DNA of 64,000 nt from Ruminococcus flavefaciens (GTDB lineage Bacteria; Bacillota; Clostridia; Oscillospirales; Ruminococcaceae), in assembly GCF_900116855.1 (NCBI RefSeq), contig NZ_UETD01000013.1, positions 1-64,000 on the forward strand. Reading direction: 5' to 3'. The position numbers and the translations under genes are program-made. How positions within the stretch are numbered: position 1 is the stretch's first letter; every line of letters begins with the position of its first letter. The notes under the pieces are model-generated. The model saw only the letters and a program-made list of their open reading frames with translations, had not been told where the DNA came from and made no database searches. Positions 1 through 8,778 of the stretch are shown piece after piece.

Positions 1-719
1 CCGTGAAGCTTATTGTCACGGCATCTTCTGCCATTAGGACAAGTGTAGGTAATATACTTTCGGTTGTCCTCCCACCGAACATCGTAGCCTTGCTGCTTCA
101 TCAGGAAGCAGAACTGCTTCTTGGTTTTTGCTTGCTTCATCACCTGATTGATGACGTTCATCAGTTCCCACTTGAAGCTCTCGCCGCGCTTGGCTGACCT
201 GTACTCGCTGTCGGAGAGAAAGTCTTTATTCATTTTCTTCTTAGGTGTATCAAGCAAATGGACTCCGTACCGCCGACATATCTCATCGCTGAGCTTCATC
301 AGCTGCTCGACTGACTCTCTGTCGGAATGATACTTCTTTCCGTCCTCGAAGCTGACTGAGTTCACTACCAAATGCGAATGTATATGCTCTCTGTCGATAT
401 GAGTTGCGACTACAATTTCATATTTGTTGAAGGCTTTCTCTGCAAGCTCCACTGCGATTTTGTGAGCAAGCTCAGGCTCAATCTCATACCCACTCGGAAA
501 GCTCTGCACCAGATGATAGTACAGACGACCGTTATATTTATGGTACAGGTTCTTAGTCGCGGTCATTTCGTCGAGTGCAGTTTCGGGAGCACAGTTGACT
601 CCTGTCACGAACCGCTTGTCCTCTGACACGGTCTTTTCCTTTCTGCTGACGTAGCTGAGGACGTTCTTCATGCCGCCAGCGGTCTGAGTTTTGTTGTTGA
701 TAAAATGGATTATTGGCAT
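1..719 (-). CDS. MobA/VirD2-type relaxase, 3' end outside window
   Basis: Conjugative relaxase (MobA/MobL-VirD2 type, relaxase Pfam family), which nicks oriT and pilots the cut strand of a mobilizable element. The reading frame is open from an ATG at 719 to the window edge (about 239 residues seen). The N-terminus MPIIHFINNK and the HIDREHIHSHLVVNS block (His107, His112, His114, His116), the metal-binding histidine motif III of these enzymes, are visible; Tyr23 in GGMKNVLSYVS is a likely nicking tyrosine. The start codon overlaps the mobC stop by one base (TGATG), so the two are translationally coupled. The C-terminal part lies beyond the left edge, so whether the gene is intact is unknown. 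Family assignment is firm; element type (plasmid, IME or ICE) is not resolved. Confidence 0.9.
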   Translation of the reverse strand, partial: MPIIHFINNKTQTAGGMKNVLSYVSRKEKTVSEDKRFVTGVNCAPETALDEMTATKNLYHKYNGRLYYHLVQSFPSGYEIEPELAHKIAVELAEKAFNKYEIVVATHIDREHIHSHLVVNSVSFEDGKKYHSDRESVEQLMKLSDEICRRYGVHLLDTPKKKMNKDFLSDSEYRSAKRGESFKWELMNVINQVMKQAKTKKQFCFLMKQQGYDVRWEDNRKYITYTCPNGRRCRDNKLH

Positions 720-1030
720 CACTTCACCACCTTTGCTATCTCACAGACTGCCGCTGTCACTGCCCTGTGCTGCTCCACAAGCTCGTCCAGTCTGACGGAG
801 TGAAGCCTTCCTTCGTGCGCCAGCATTGCTATCTGATTGAGGTTCCGGCCGATAGCTTTCTGCTGCTTTGCGACCTCGTCCAGCCCGTCAGCCACTACGA
901 TTTTCTTGTCAAGTGCCGACCTGAGAACGAAGTCGCTGAGGGACAGCTTGTTCCGCTGAGCCTTGTTGTGTATCCGCTCATACTCGTCATCAGTACAGCG
1001 GATAGTGATAGTTCGATTGCGTTTTCTCAT
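719..1030 (-). CDS. mobC: MobC-like relaxosome accessory protein
   Basis: Small mobilization protein that binds oriT and helps the relaxase. 103 residues from the ATG at 1030: basic start MRKRNRTITIRCTDDEYERI followed by a ribbon-helix-helix-like region and the MobC block around QQKAIGRNLNQIAMLAHEG (residues about 57-75). A longer frame opens at 1129, but an AGAAAGGAG ribosome binding site sits just before the ATG at 1030, so the shorter form is chosen. It directly precedes the relaxase with a one-base overlap. The GTGACRGTA repeats further upstream (1288-1430) are plausible binding sites, by inference only. Confidence 0.85.
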   Translation of the reverse strand: MRKRNRTITIRCTDDEYERIHNKAQRNKLSLSDFVLRSALDKKIVVADGLDEVAKQQKAIGRNLNQIAMLAHEGRLHSVRLDELVEQHRAVTAAVCEIAKVVK

Positions 1031-1287
1031 TGTATCACGCTCCTTTCTTTTGTGCGATTTTTGAGAGGGGGTTCGGGGTTCGCCCCGACCAGCAAGCGTT
1101 CGGCGGACTGCCGAATGCGATGCTGGCATTTCATACTTCCGTCGCCTGTACGGCTCCGTCAGCGGTAGTTTTCTCCTTATGCCAATGCCGCCACATTCGC
1201 TCCACGTTGCGCGACAATCGCTTTCACCGCCGCAGGTGGGATAACTACCCGATTTGGACTACTGCGGCAAAAATGGGCATTCTTGTG

Positions 1288-1430
1288 CGTGACAGTAACT
1301 CAGCCGTGACAGTAAAACTACCGACACGGAAACCTACTGACACGCCCCGCAGATGAAGCTATATAGAGTTTTGTGAGCTGTCGGGCAACGCCTGTGTGAC
1401 GGTAACATTTCTACCGTCACTACTGTCACG
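1288..1430. repeat. Iteron-like GTGACRGTA direct and inverted repeats
   Basis: CGTGACAGTAA occurs twice in direct orientation (1288-1298 and 1305-1315). A variant GTGACGGTA (1396-1404) forms a perfect 9-bp inverted repeat with TACCGTCAC (1412-1420) across a 7-base loop, and TACTGTCACG (1421-1430) is an inverted copy of the first type. Five related sites within 143 bp upstream of mobC/relaxase suggest binding sites for a mobilization or replication protein. Function is inferred from position only. Confidence 0.6.
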
Positions 1431-1594
1431 CTGTTATTAGCAGAGAAAGGAATGCCTCCATATATATAGCGGTGGGAAACGAAAAAAACGAAGATTTTAA
1501 TAATCGGGAAGTAAATGTTTGTATATCTGCACGAGTGATGGTTCGTTACGCCATTTGTACTTAGTTATATTTACCAATCAGCAAAAAGAAAAAT

Positions 1595-1614
1595 CCCCCA
1601 CAGCACTGTGGGGG
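1595..1614 (-). terminator. Rho-independent terminator of the RTX operon
   Basis: CCCCCACAG (1595-1603), a 2-base loop and CTGTGGGGG (1606-1614) form a perfect 9-bp GC-rich stem. On the minus strand it is followed by ATTTTTCTTTTTG. It lies 22 bp past the stop codon of the RTX gene. Confidence 0.9.
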
Positions 1615-1635
1615 AAAATATCAATTCAATTTGAT

Positions 1636-4600
1636 TTATGCTGCAAGATCATTTTCATTATGGTTTGTTTCTTCGCTGTCTGTTTCAGACACAGGCTCTT
1701 CTGTATCTTCATCAATAGTTTCATCTTCCTCTATAGGATCAGGCTCCTTAGTGAGTATCAGCTCCCATGTGTTCTTATCCACATAGCCCTCGGCTCCGTC
1801 TGCAAATCTGATAGTATATGAAGCCTGTCCCCACTTGAAATTGCTGATAATGAGAACGTCATCAGTATCATTTACTGAGATAGTGAGATTTGAACCCCAC
1901 TGGTCTGAAACAGTTATCTCATCAGATGCAATATCTTTGAGTTCTATATAGTTGTGGTCACTGCCCCACTCATTTATGGTATCGTTAGCATAGCCCTTAC
2001 CAAAGATGTAGGTATCCTCGCCATTTCCTCCGCAAAGATTATCGTCTCCTGAACCACCGTCAAGTGCATCATTTTCGTTGGTGCCCATTAGATAATCATC
2101 GCCGTCTGTTCCCACTATAGGAGCACTCTTTGCCCGGATATCATACTGACCAAGAACTGTTCCGTTGTCAAAAACAAAGCTGTAATCACGGTTGGCATTA
2201 AAGTCAAAGAACGCTTTTACGATCATTCTGTCGCCAGTATCCTCACCAAAGTCAATTATAAGGTCATTATTTGACTCACGGGTATTGTTCATATCGCCCG
2301 GGAGGTATCCATGAATTACAATCGTATGAAGATCTGATGATGCTGCGATCGTATCGACAGCATATCCTCTGCCGTAAATATATGTATCATTACCGTGATC
2401 GCCCTGAAGATAATCATTACCGGCACCGCCGTCAAGTATATCAGCACCGCCGCCGCCATAAATCATATCGTCATCGTCTCCGCCATTTAAATAGCTTGAA
2501 TCATCACCGTCATAAATGGTATCAATGCCGGCTTCTCCGTATATGATGTTAGTTCCGTTTCTGCCAAGAAGAGTATCGTCTCCGCTGCCGCCATACATGA
2601 AGTCTATATTCATGCCGCCTGCAACAGTATCGTTGCCGTCTCCTGCGTAGAAGATATTGAATCTATCGCTTGCATCAAGATAATCATCCCCATCTGTGCC
2701 TTCAACAACTTCTCTTGCTGCTCCTCCGCCTATTGTCTGAATATCATCATATGACATAAATTCATAGTTGAAGGGATGATTTATAAAGTCAGAAAGAGTG
2801 ATCGTGTCACCTGTATATTTATTTGTGAGTACAAATTTTCCATCTAATGAAACAGAAGTACTGTAGTCATCGACGCTTAAGCCGTCAATAAAGATTATTC
2901 TGTTATTTCCTTCTGTATCATTAACGATGTCGTCACCATGATAAATTCCGAAGTAGTAACTGTCATCGCCTGCATCTCCGTTCATAGTATCATTTCCATA
3001 ACCGCTGTAGATCAGATCGTTTCCATTTGAGCCGAAAAGCTTGTTATTGCCATTTTCTCCGAAAACAAAGTCAATCGCTGATGAGCCATGGTATGTGTCA
3101 TCACTTTCAGCTCCGATGAATGTCTTAGAATTACCTATAAGATCGATTATCATTGCATATTTTGACGATTTTTCTGAATAATACTCACTATATTTTGCAA
3201 ACTCATTTGTGTTGTGGATTATATCGTATGATTTTAGGTAAACACCAAGATCATAAATAAGTATTTCTGTATTATAATTATTATTTTCAATCTTATTCTC
3301 TATTATCTCATTAAGAAGTGAAGTATCAAGATATTTATTGCCATTTTCATCCTCATCTTCAAATGTTACGGCCATATATCCGCCAAATGACATTTTCAGA
3401 TTAAGAGCATTATAATAGCTTTCTTCAATGTTCTTGTATATCTCTTTAAGCATCTCTGCAGCAGGTGCATTAGGATTAGGACCATCTACGCCCATAAACT
3501 CATGTCCCATAAAAGCTTCGATAACATTAAGATCTCTTGCATCAATATTACCGCCTCTGCTGTTGATAGGTATATCTGTAGAATCTGTGATGAAGTAGAG
3601 AATCTTTTTAAGATAATAACGCTTAAGTGCTATATCATCGGTGTAATTGAATGAAAGACAAAGATCTAAAAGATCGCCTGTTTCGTCATCGTCAATAGCC
3701 TGTTCGATCGTTTTTACATTACCAACAGTTTCTTCACCGTCATGGACCGTACTTGTTGTGTTTACATCGAACCAGAATTCACTGATATGTTTTCCGGCAG
3801 TTCCGTCTTTAAAATATACATAAGATGTCTCTTCTCTTCGTGTACTTCTTTCATCCGCATTTTCATTATCAGAAGTATATGGATCAGCATAGCAATTCAG
3901 ATCTATGTAATCAACATTCAAGGACTTCAATGAAACATAGTCGTCTCCTTCGCTATCACCAAACCAAACTACAAGCTGATCAAATAAAGAATATTCCTCA
4001 TCTGTTTCTGTCTGATCAGATGTAATATTTCCGAACAAATCATCATTATCGTCTATTTTGCCATTTCCATTTGTATCAAGGCTTCTTAATGCTTCAAATC
4101 CATTTGACGATTTTTCGCCGTTTGGCATTATGAAGCAATCGCCGAACAGTTCCCCACCGTTATCGATTTTTCCGTTTCCGTTAAGATCTATTGCAAGGAA
4201 ACCGTCATGATTCTTTATCCATGCTGTTTTTTCAGCAAATCCATTATTATCAAGATCAAAGTTTATTCCTTCGTCAAGAGAAGTAAACTCTATTTCATCT
4301 GTTCCTGAGAAATTGATAATGAGGGGGTCACGCTGATATTCATTCTGTGAGGCTTCATAATTGGATGATTCACTTTCAATCAAAGAAATATTATTTGTTA
4401 TTTCTGATTCGTTTTCTATTAAGAGTTCATCATACATCTCCATAGTTTGTTCAATATCAAAGAGGGGTGACCCGCCAATGTAGATCATATAATCATGTAA
4501 ATCTTGAACAAATGGGTGTGAGGAAGAAATGGAAATGTATTCTTTTCCATTTATTACCACAGTTTTTTCGCTTTTAATCATCTCTGCGTACATAGTGAAA

Positions 4601-5916
4601 AAAGAAGATGCTGTAATTATAGATTGATCACTTCGTTCAAATTGTGTTATCTGTCCAGAAGTGTTATATATTTTTAATGTATTAATTAATCTTGCTAAGA
4701 TTGTACAATCCAGAAGAACCATTCCTTTTGCAATTATTTCATTAGCTGTTTCTGGATTAGTTGATGATATTATATTCAATAGATCGTCCTTTGTTTTCTT
4801 AACAAATAATTTTTGAACTTTTTGAGAATCATTTTCAATAAAATGTTTCATGGTTGGTATTACTATTTCAATAAAGGCTTTACCATTAGTTGCTGAATCT
4901 AATAATACTGAAGGAGATGAATTGGTAACTAATGTTTCTTTAACAGCTTTAGTTAATTCAATATTCATAATTTCAGGAGCTTCATTATAAATAGAATCTA
5001 CTATCTCTTTAACTTCGCTATAAGAATATGCAAGTTCATAGTCTTTATCTGTTGCTGGCGATACCGCTGTTTCAGGCTCTTCCTGTTCTTGTTTTTTTTC
5101 TGCATAACGATCAAAATGATAGATTATTAAACCATCACCAGTGTTATTATAATATACTTTATATATTATAGACTCTTTACTACTATTTACCCAATTAAAT
5201 AAGAATTCACCATTCGGATTGGGCATCATATAGGAATCACTCGCTCCAATTAAAAAAAACGAATTTTCAGGAATAGCATCAACTTCATTACCAATTTGTG
5301 TCTTTGGAAGGTATGCATATCTATATAATTGCTCTATACCCAGTATTCTCTTTGGAAATTGTTCATATGAAGGTGGTTTTACTTCCCAGATATGAATAGT
5401 ATTATAGCCCTCTTTGGCCCAAAGATCAATGCTTCCCTTTTTTCCTTTATAAGTAGTGAAGTTTTTGATTTTTCTAATGGTGCCACTCCAGTCTTCCAAG
5501 CCTGTGTAACTTTTCTGTAGTTCTTTCCAGCTATCAAATGTTTCACTAAGTTCTTTTTTATCAGTAGTATATGTTATTTTTAACTCTCTTTTTTGAATAT
5601 TTGGATTATTCTGTCTAATATGATTTTGAACTAATACATGGATTATACAATATGGCAAATGATCTACGAAATGAAGTTTCCCGAAATCATCATGATAAAC
5701 ATATGTATTATTGTTAGTAGCATAATCATTAAATACAGGTTCGGCCATACATTCCAACGTTGCCTCAACTAAATTTTGATTATTTGAATATCGCCCAACG
5801 ATGTCGAAAAAATCTAAATCAGCTGCAAATGCTTTGCAATGTGAAAACAAAATATTTGTATAACAAAAAGTCAAAACGGATATAATTGCAAAAAACTTTG
5901 AAATGAGTTTTTTCAT
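1636..5916 (-). CDS. Large secreted RTX/EF-hand protein with PD-(D/E)XK-like N-terminal motif
   Basis: 1426 residues. A signal peptide ends near AFAA-D (about residue 32). Residues 155-200 carry an arrangement typical of PD-(D/E)XK nucleases: Asp164 in GSIDLW, Glu178-x-Lys180 in IHIWEVKPPSY, then Gln196/Tyr200 in GIEQLYRYAYL. A mostly helical middle follows. Residues about 553-670 hold EF-hand-like calcium loops (DLNGNGKIDNGGELFGD, DTNGNGKIDDNDDLFGN). GGxGxDxxx RTX nonapeptides lie in blocks at about 935-990, 1075-1175 and 1270-1305, each alternating with beta-rich spacers. The tail is acidic (Glu/Asp/Thr). Such modules bind calcium and fold outside the cell. The start overlaps the upstream gene by 4 bp (ATGA) with AAGGAG inside that gene. 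No type I secretion genes are adjacent, so Sec export is assumed. Effector, nuclease and adhesin roles are all possible; the nuclease reading is inference. Confidence 0.85.
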   Translation of the reverse strand: MKKLISKFFAIISVLTFCYTNILFSHCKAFAADLDFFDIVGRYSNNQNLVEATLECMAEPVFNDYATNNNTYVYHDDFGKLHFVDHLPYCIIHVLVQNHIRQNNPNIQKRELKITYTTDKKELSETFDSWKELQKSYTGLEDWSGTIRKIKNFTTYKGKKGSIDLWAKEGYNTIHIWEVKPPSYEQFPKRILGIEQLYRYAYLPKTQIGNEVDAIPENSFFLIGASDSYMMPNPNGEFLFNWVNSSKESIIYKVYYNNTGDGLIIYHFDRYAEKKQEQEEPETAVSPATDKDYELAYSYSEVKEIVDSIYNEAPEIMNIELTKAVKETLVTNSSPSVLLDSATNGKAFIEIVIPTMKHFIENDSQKVQKLFVKKTKDDLLNIISSTNPETANEIIAKGMVLLDCTILARLINTLKIYNTSGQITQFERSDQSIITASSFFTMYAEMIKSEKTVVINGKEYISISSSHPFVQDLHDYMIYIGGSPLFDIEQTMEMYDELLIENESEITNNISLIESESSNYEASQNEYQRDPLIINFSGTDEIEFTSLDEGINFDLDNNGFAEKTAWIKNHDGFLAIDLNGNGKIDNGGELFGDCFIMPNGEKSSNGFEALRSLDTNGNGKIDDNDDLFGNITSDQTETDEEYSLFDQLVVWFGDSEGDDYVSLKSLNVDYIDLNCYADPYTSDNENADERSTRREETSYVYFKDGTAGKHISEFWFDVNTTSTVHDGEETVGNVKTIEQAIDDDETGDLLDLCLSFNYTDDIALKRYYLKKILYFITDSTDIPINSRGGNIDARDLNVIEAFMGHEFMGVDGPNPNAPAAEMLKEIYKNIEESYYNALNLKMSFGGYMAVTFEDEDENGNKYLDTSLLNEIIENKIENNNYNTEILIYDLGVYLKSYDIIHNTNEFAKYSEYYSEKSSKYAMIIDLIGNSKTFIGAESDDTYHGSSAIDFVFGENGNNKLFGSNGNDLIYSGYGNDTMNGDAGDDSYYFGIYHGDDIVNDTEGNNRIIFIDGLSVDDYSTSVSLDGKFVLTNKYTGDTITLSDFINHPFNYEFMSYDDIQTIGGGAAREVVEGTDGDDYLDASDRFNIFYAGDGNDTVAGGMNIDFMYGGSGDDTLLGRNGTNIIYGEAGIDTIYDGDDSSYLNGGDDDDMIYGGGGADILDGGAGNDYLQGDHGNDTYIYGRGYAVDTIAASSDLHTIVIHGYLPGDMNNTRESNNDLIIDFGEDTGDRMIVKAFFDFNANRDYSFVFDNGTVLGQYDIRAKSAPIVGTDGDDYLMGTNENDALDGGSGDDNLCGGNGEDTYIFGKGYANDTINEWGSDHNYIELKDIASDEITVSDQWGSNLTISVNDTDDVLIISNFKWGQASYTIRFADGAEGYVDKNTWELILTKEPDPIEEDETIDEDTEEPVSETDSEETNHNENDLAA

Positions 5917-7313
5917 ATATTGTATATCTCCTTTTTAAATGTGATACCTAAATTTTTAAGCAAATTAATGTTATTAGATTTGATTGTTAATTTTTCTTTC
6001 ATATAACTTTCATATTCTTCTTTTCCGGGGCTTCGATCAGCAAACCATTGATTAAAACTGTTATTTTTTTCAATTGCTTCTGATTTCTTTTTTTCTACCA
6101 TCGATTGCATAAATGGATTACTTTCCAAAGCTTTAACCATTCGCTGAAATTCATCAGGGAAAACTTTTTCTCTATGCGCAAGAAATTCATCGACATTATG
6201 TGTAAGAATCACAACATCTTTGTGTAATCCTGGCAGTACCGAATATCCAAGTTGATATAAGTCATCAAGCGTTTTATTTTTTTCAAAAACTTCAAGTACA
6301 AATGGCATTAGTTCCTTTTGACTTTGTTTCAGCGCATCACGCATTTCTTCGCTGTTTCCCTTTGTATAGTAAAAAGAAAATTTTTTATGTGCATTATTTT
6401 TAGCCTTAATATTTAATAAATAATTATGAGAAAAACTAATAAGCGGCATCATACACGACTGATTACTTATAGTAGATGGATTTTTATCAAACTCTATCAA
6501 ATGACGTTCAAGTATATTTAAACTGATACATAATGAAAACCCTTCATATTTATGGTCAAAAGCTTTTTCTTTCATAAACGAAATAATCTGTATGACTTCA
6601 TCATCTATTACTCGTATAAAATATGGATATTTACTCTTAAGTAACTTAAATCCTTTGGGCTCAAGCAACTCACCATAAACTGATTTGAAAGCGGCATTAA
6701 GAGAAAGCTTTTTTTCTTTGATTGCCCTCTTTGCAAAGCCGAGCGTAAAAGTGTTTTCATCTTTCTCTGCATCATCTGCTGAAAACAGTATATTACTGCT
6801 GTCCATTCCAATAATTGGCGCAAGCTCTGATAAACTGTCCTCAACAAATACTTCATCCTTGCTGCATATTTCGATAAAGTGATCCCATGTACCGTCCTTA
6901 CTCAGAAACGGCTTCCATATCTTTTCAGAAGGCTGCGGTATATCGTCACCGAAATAATCATCAGCTCGTCCGAGAATAAGTGTATCAGCTTTTTTGCCTT
7001 TTTCGTCGTAGAGCTCCATGATAGCACAGTCGCTGTCGATAACAACTGTGTTAACACAGTTTGTACCAAGCATTTTCGCTATCCTGCCTGTGTCTTTTTG
7101 TGATGTCTGATTGCCTTGTTTGTAGGCTTCGGAAGTAATTGTCACCCATTTACAGTTATCAGCAAATCTCAAAATATATGAAAGTTCGCTTTCATCGCTG
7201 TCGCAAGCCACATAGCCGTCTTCAGCCATTTTCTTGCAGAATTTATCAACGAACTGATCCTTTGATAATTTTTCGTTGTTAAATATCTGCGTTGAAGTAA
7301 AAAAATTGCCCAT
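5913..7313 (-). CDS. Unknown cytosolic protein coupled to the RTX protein
   Basis: 466 residues with no signal peptide or membrane segment, and no family I can name with confidence. The N-terminal part (1-60, containing LSKDQFVDKFCKKMAEDGYV) looks like an alpha/beta domain followed by a segment rich in Asp and aromatic residues; the C-terminal part is Lys-rich and helical. It starts at 7313 after AAAGGAGG and ends by overlapping the RTX gene (ATGA, 5913-5916), so the two proteins are made together. Pairing a cytosolic protein with a large secreted protein that has a nuclease-like motif is reminiscent of polymorphic toxin-immunity pairs, but the size is large for an immunity protein. A chaperone or modification role is equally possible. 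The coding sequence is clearly AT-richer than the core genes to the right, which suggests acquisition. Confidence 0.7.
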   Translation of the reverse strand: MGNFFTSTQIFNNEKLSKDQFVDKFCKKMAEDGYVACDSDESELSYILRFADNCKWVTITSEAYKQGNQTSQKDTGRIAKMLGTNCVNTVVIDSDCAIMELYDEKGKKADTLILGRADDYFGDDIPQPSEKIWKPFLSKDGTWDHFIEICSKDEVFVEDSLSELAPIIGMDSSNILFSADDAEKDENTFTLGFAKRAIKEKKLSLNAAFKSVYGELLEPKGFKLLKSKYPYFIRVIDDEVIQIISFMKEKAFDHKYEGFSLCISLNILERHLIEFDKNPSTISNQSCMMPLISFSHNYLLNIKAKNNAHKKFSFYYTKGNSEEMRDALKQSQKELMPFVLEVFEKNKTLDDLYQLGYSVLPGLHKDVVILTHNVDEFLAHREKVFPDEFQRMVKALESNPFMQSMVEKKKSEAIEKNNSFNQWFADRSPGKEEYESYMKEKLTIKSNNINLLKNLGITFKKEIYNI

Positions 7314-7357
7314 TCAATTCCTCCTTTTGTAGTGTATATAAGCTGATACATATTGTA

Positions 7358-7386
7358 AGTATAACGTAACATTGAGTAAAAGTCAA
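7358..7386 (-). promoter_or_regulatory. Sigma-A-type promoter of the RTX operon
   Basis: On the minus strand TTGACT (7381-7386), a 17-base spacer and TATACT (7358-7363). It lies about 45 bp upstream of the ATG at 7313. Confidence 0.75.
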
Positions 7387-7661
7387 TATTCGCATATTAA
7401 TTAACCTCAAACGCAAGTTATTCTTGCAACAAAGTAAATAATATCACATTTAGAAGTAATAATCAATTAAAAAAGCGTCAAATGTAATTTTTTTGCGTGA
7501 AATGCTTTTTATTATTCATAATTTCTTAATTAAGTAGATTGAGATAACTCATTACTAAATAATAAAAGTCGATACCTTTATATAGGTATCGACTATTGTT
7601 CCATTCGGTTTGATGATATTTTCTTCTATAAGGGAATCTTTCGTTGCAGGGCGTCCCCTCT
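7387..7661. other. AT-rich gene-free spacer with one hairpin
   Basis: No gene is seen. The only notable structure is a perfect 9-bp hairpin, GTCGATACC (7568-7576) and GGTATCGAC (7585-7593), with an 8-base AT loop. It has no clear T-tract, so it may be an island-end structure or a weak terminator. The composition changes to GC-richer just to its right. Confidence 0.5.
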
Positions 7662-7797
7662 CAAAAAACAGTCCACCGGACTGTTTTTTGATTCACCCCT
7701 TGCGGAGCGCTTTGTTTTATTTCGTCGCCTTAAAAGCTGAAAGCGACGACCAGAGGCGCCGCCTCTGGACTCTGCCAAAGGAACACAGTCCCTTTGG
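7662..7797. repeat. Array of four hairpins (REP/MITE-like palindromic element)
   Basis: Four stems follow one another. CAAAAAACAGTCC (7662-7674) pairs with GGACTGTTTTTTG (7678-7690), 13 bp with a 3-base loop. TCGTCGC (7722-7728) pairs with GCGACGA (7743-7749). CCAGAGGC (7750-7757) pairs with GCCTCTGG (7761-7768). CCAAAGG (7775-7781) pairs with CCTTTGG (7791-7797). There is no coding capacity with a ribosome binding site. The first stem, flanked by A and T runs, would also act as a bidirectional terminator. Such composite palindromes are typically dispersed intergenic repeats; copy number could not be tested here. Confidence 0.6.
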
Positions 7798-7844
7798 AAT
7801 CCCTTACAGGCGTTCAGCAAAGTTATTACGCTAAATTATGATTT

Positions 7845-8744
7845 ATGTTAGTTATAATTGCTGCACTGCTGTATTCGATGTTGACAGGTTCAGCTTCACA
7901 TTGTATAATTGAATTACGCTTATACAAGGGGAGTGGTATTACGGAAGCGGCAGATTTAGTCTTTTCGGGCAGCACTATGTTCGCGTACCTGCTGACAGCA
8001 GTAGTTTATTTGGCTGTGCCTATTGCAGCAGTGTTTGTCATGCGCGGCTGCGGAGCTGTAAAATGGCTGCCTGTCATAGCCGGAGTTATAATGTACTTTA
8101 TCTCCACAAGGCTCTGTGACCTGACAGTGTGGATAACACTTTTCTCTGCGCCCTTTGCTGTGAAACAGGCGGCGGCAGTTGAGCTGATCTGCATATTTGA
8201 GGAAACAGGGCGCTGGCTCGCTATGAAGTATCCGTTGTTCAACATAAGATCATCTCGTTCTGCTGTCTGCTACGGCATAGGACACGCAGGACTGGAGTGC
8301 TGGATGAGAGGTATCAGTACCTTCGGGCTGATAGGTACGGGCAACAGACTGAACAGGGAGGGGCTAAGTTCATTTATTGAGGGAAAAACTCCGCAAGCTG
8401 CCGATGAGGTAGTTAAGGAGCTTCAAATGCTGACGGATAAGGGTATCATTAACGGTATAGTCGATTCAATAGAGATAATCACGAATTTCGGCTTTCATAT
8501 CGCTCTTTCCCTGCTCATATTCAAAAAAATGGGAGAGCCGAAGTTCAAGAGGCGCTGGCTGCTGCTCGCCATAGGTCTTCATTATGCGCTGAACTGCATA
8601 TCATGGGTGACTTCATTAAGCGGTATCCCGCTTCTTAGCAGCATTTTCGGGATCATAACAGGTGCCGCCATAATTATTTTGGTCTACAGACTGATAGATG
8701 GCAGAAGCGTCATCGACGAGATACTATATCCAATGGACATATAA
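7845..8744 (+). CDS. YhfC-family putative intramembrane metalloprotease
   Basis: 299 residues, multi-pass membrane protein with at least six hydrophobic segments. It carries the conserved blocks of the YhfC family, related to CPBP/PrsW-type membrane proteases: EETGRWLAMK (Glu-Glu), GIGHAGLEC (His) and HYALN (His) in membrane segments. Family members are predicted membrane proteases of unknown substrate. No convincing ribosome binding site precedes the ATG at 7845, which lies less than 50 bp from the hairpin array; an in-frame ATG at 7878 is an alternative, so the N-terminus is uncertain. It stands alone and converges on the LCP gene, sharing a terminator with it. Confidence 0.75.
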   Translation: MLVIIAALLYSMLTGSASHCIIELRLYKGSGITEAADLVFSGSTMFAYLLTAVVYLAVPIAAVFVMRGCGAVKWLPVIAGVIMYFISTRLCDLTVWITLFSAPFAVKQAAAVELICIFEETGRWLAMKYPLFNIRSSRSAVCYGIGHAGLECWMRGISTFGLIGTGNRLNREGLSSFIEGKTPQAADEVVKELQMLTDKGIINGIVDSIEIITNFGFHIALSLLIFKKMGEPKFKRRWLLLAIGLHYALNCISWVTSLSGIPLLSSIFGIITGAAIIILVYRLIDGRSVIDEILYPMDI

Positions 8745-8746
8745 AA

Positions 8747-8774
8747 AAGCCCCTAAGCTACTGCTTCGGGGCTT
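8747..8774. terminator. Bidirectional terminator between YhfC and LCP genes
   Basis: AAGCCCC (8747-8753) and GGGGCTT (8768-8774), with an inner AAGC/GCTT extension. A-run on the left and ACGTTTATTTT on the right allow use by both convergent genes. Confidence 0.8.
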
Positions 8775-8778
8775 ACGT

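Larger units (their letters stand above)
1031..1635. other. 605-bp intergenic region upstream of mobC
   Basis: No credible gene on either strand. It contains the repeat cluster at 1288-1430 and, at its right end, the terminator of the downstream RTX gene. Plus-strand frames here and over 713-1168 have no ribosome binding site and are the complement of mobC. In mobilizable elements the oriT usually lies next to mobC, so this is the expected location of an origin of transfer; the nick site itself was not recognised. Confidence 0.6.

Noticed and set aside
713..1356. Plus-strand frames across mobC and its upstream region
   Set aside because: They oppose the well-supported mobC/relaxase genes and have no ribosome binding site.
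1636..5916. RTX protein as a classical type I-secreted toxin
   Set aside because: It has an N-terminal signal peptide and no adjacent HlyB/HlyD/TolC-type genes, so Sec export fits better.
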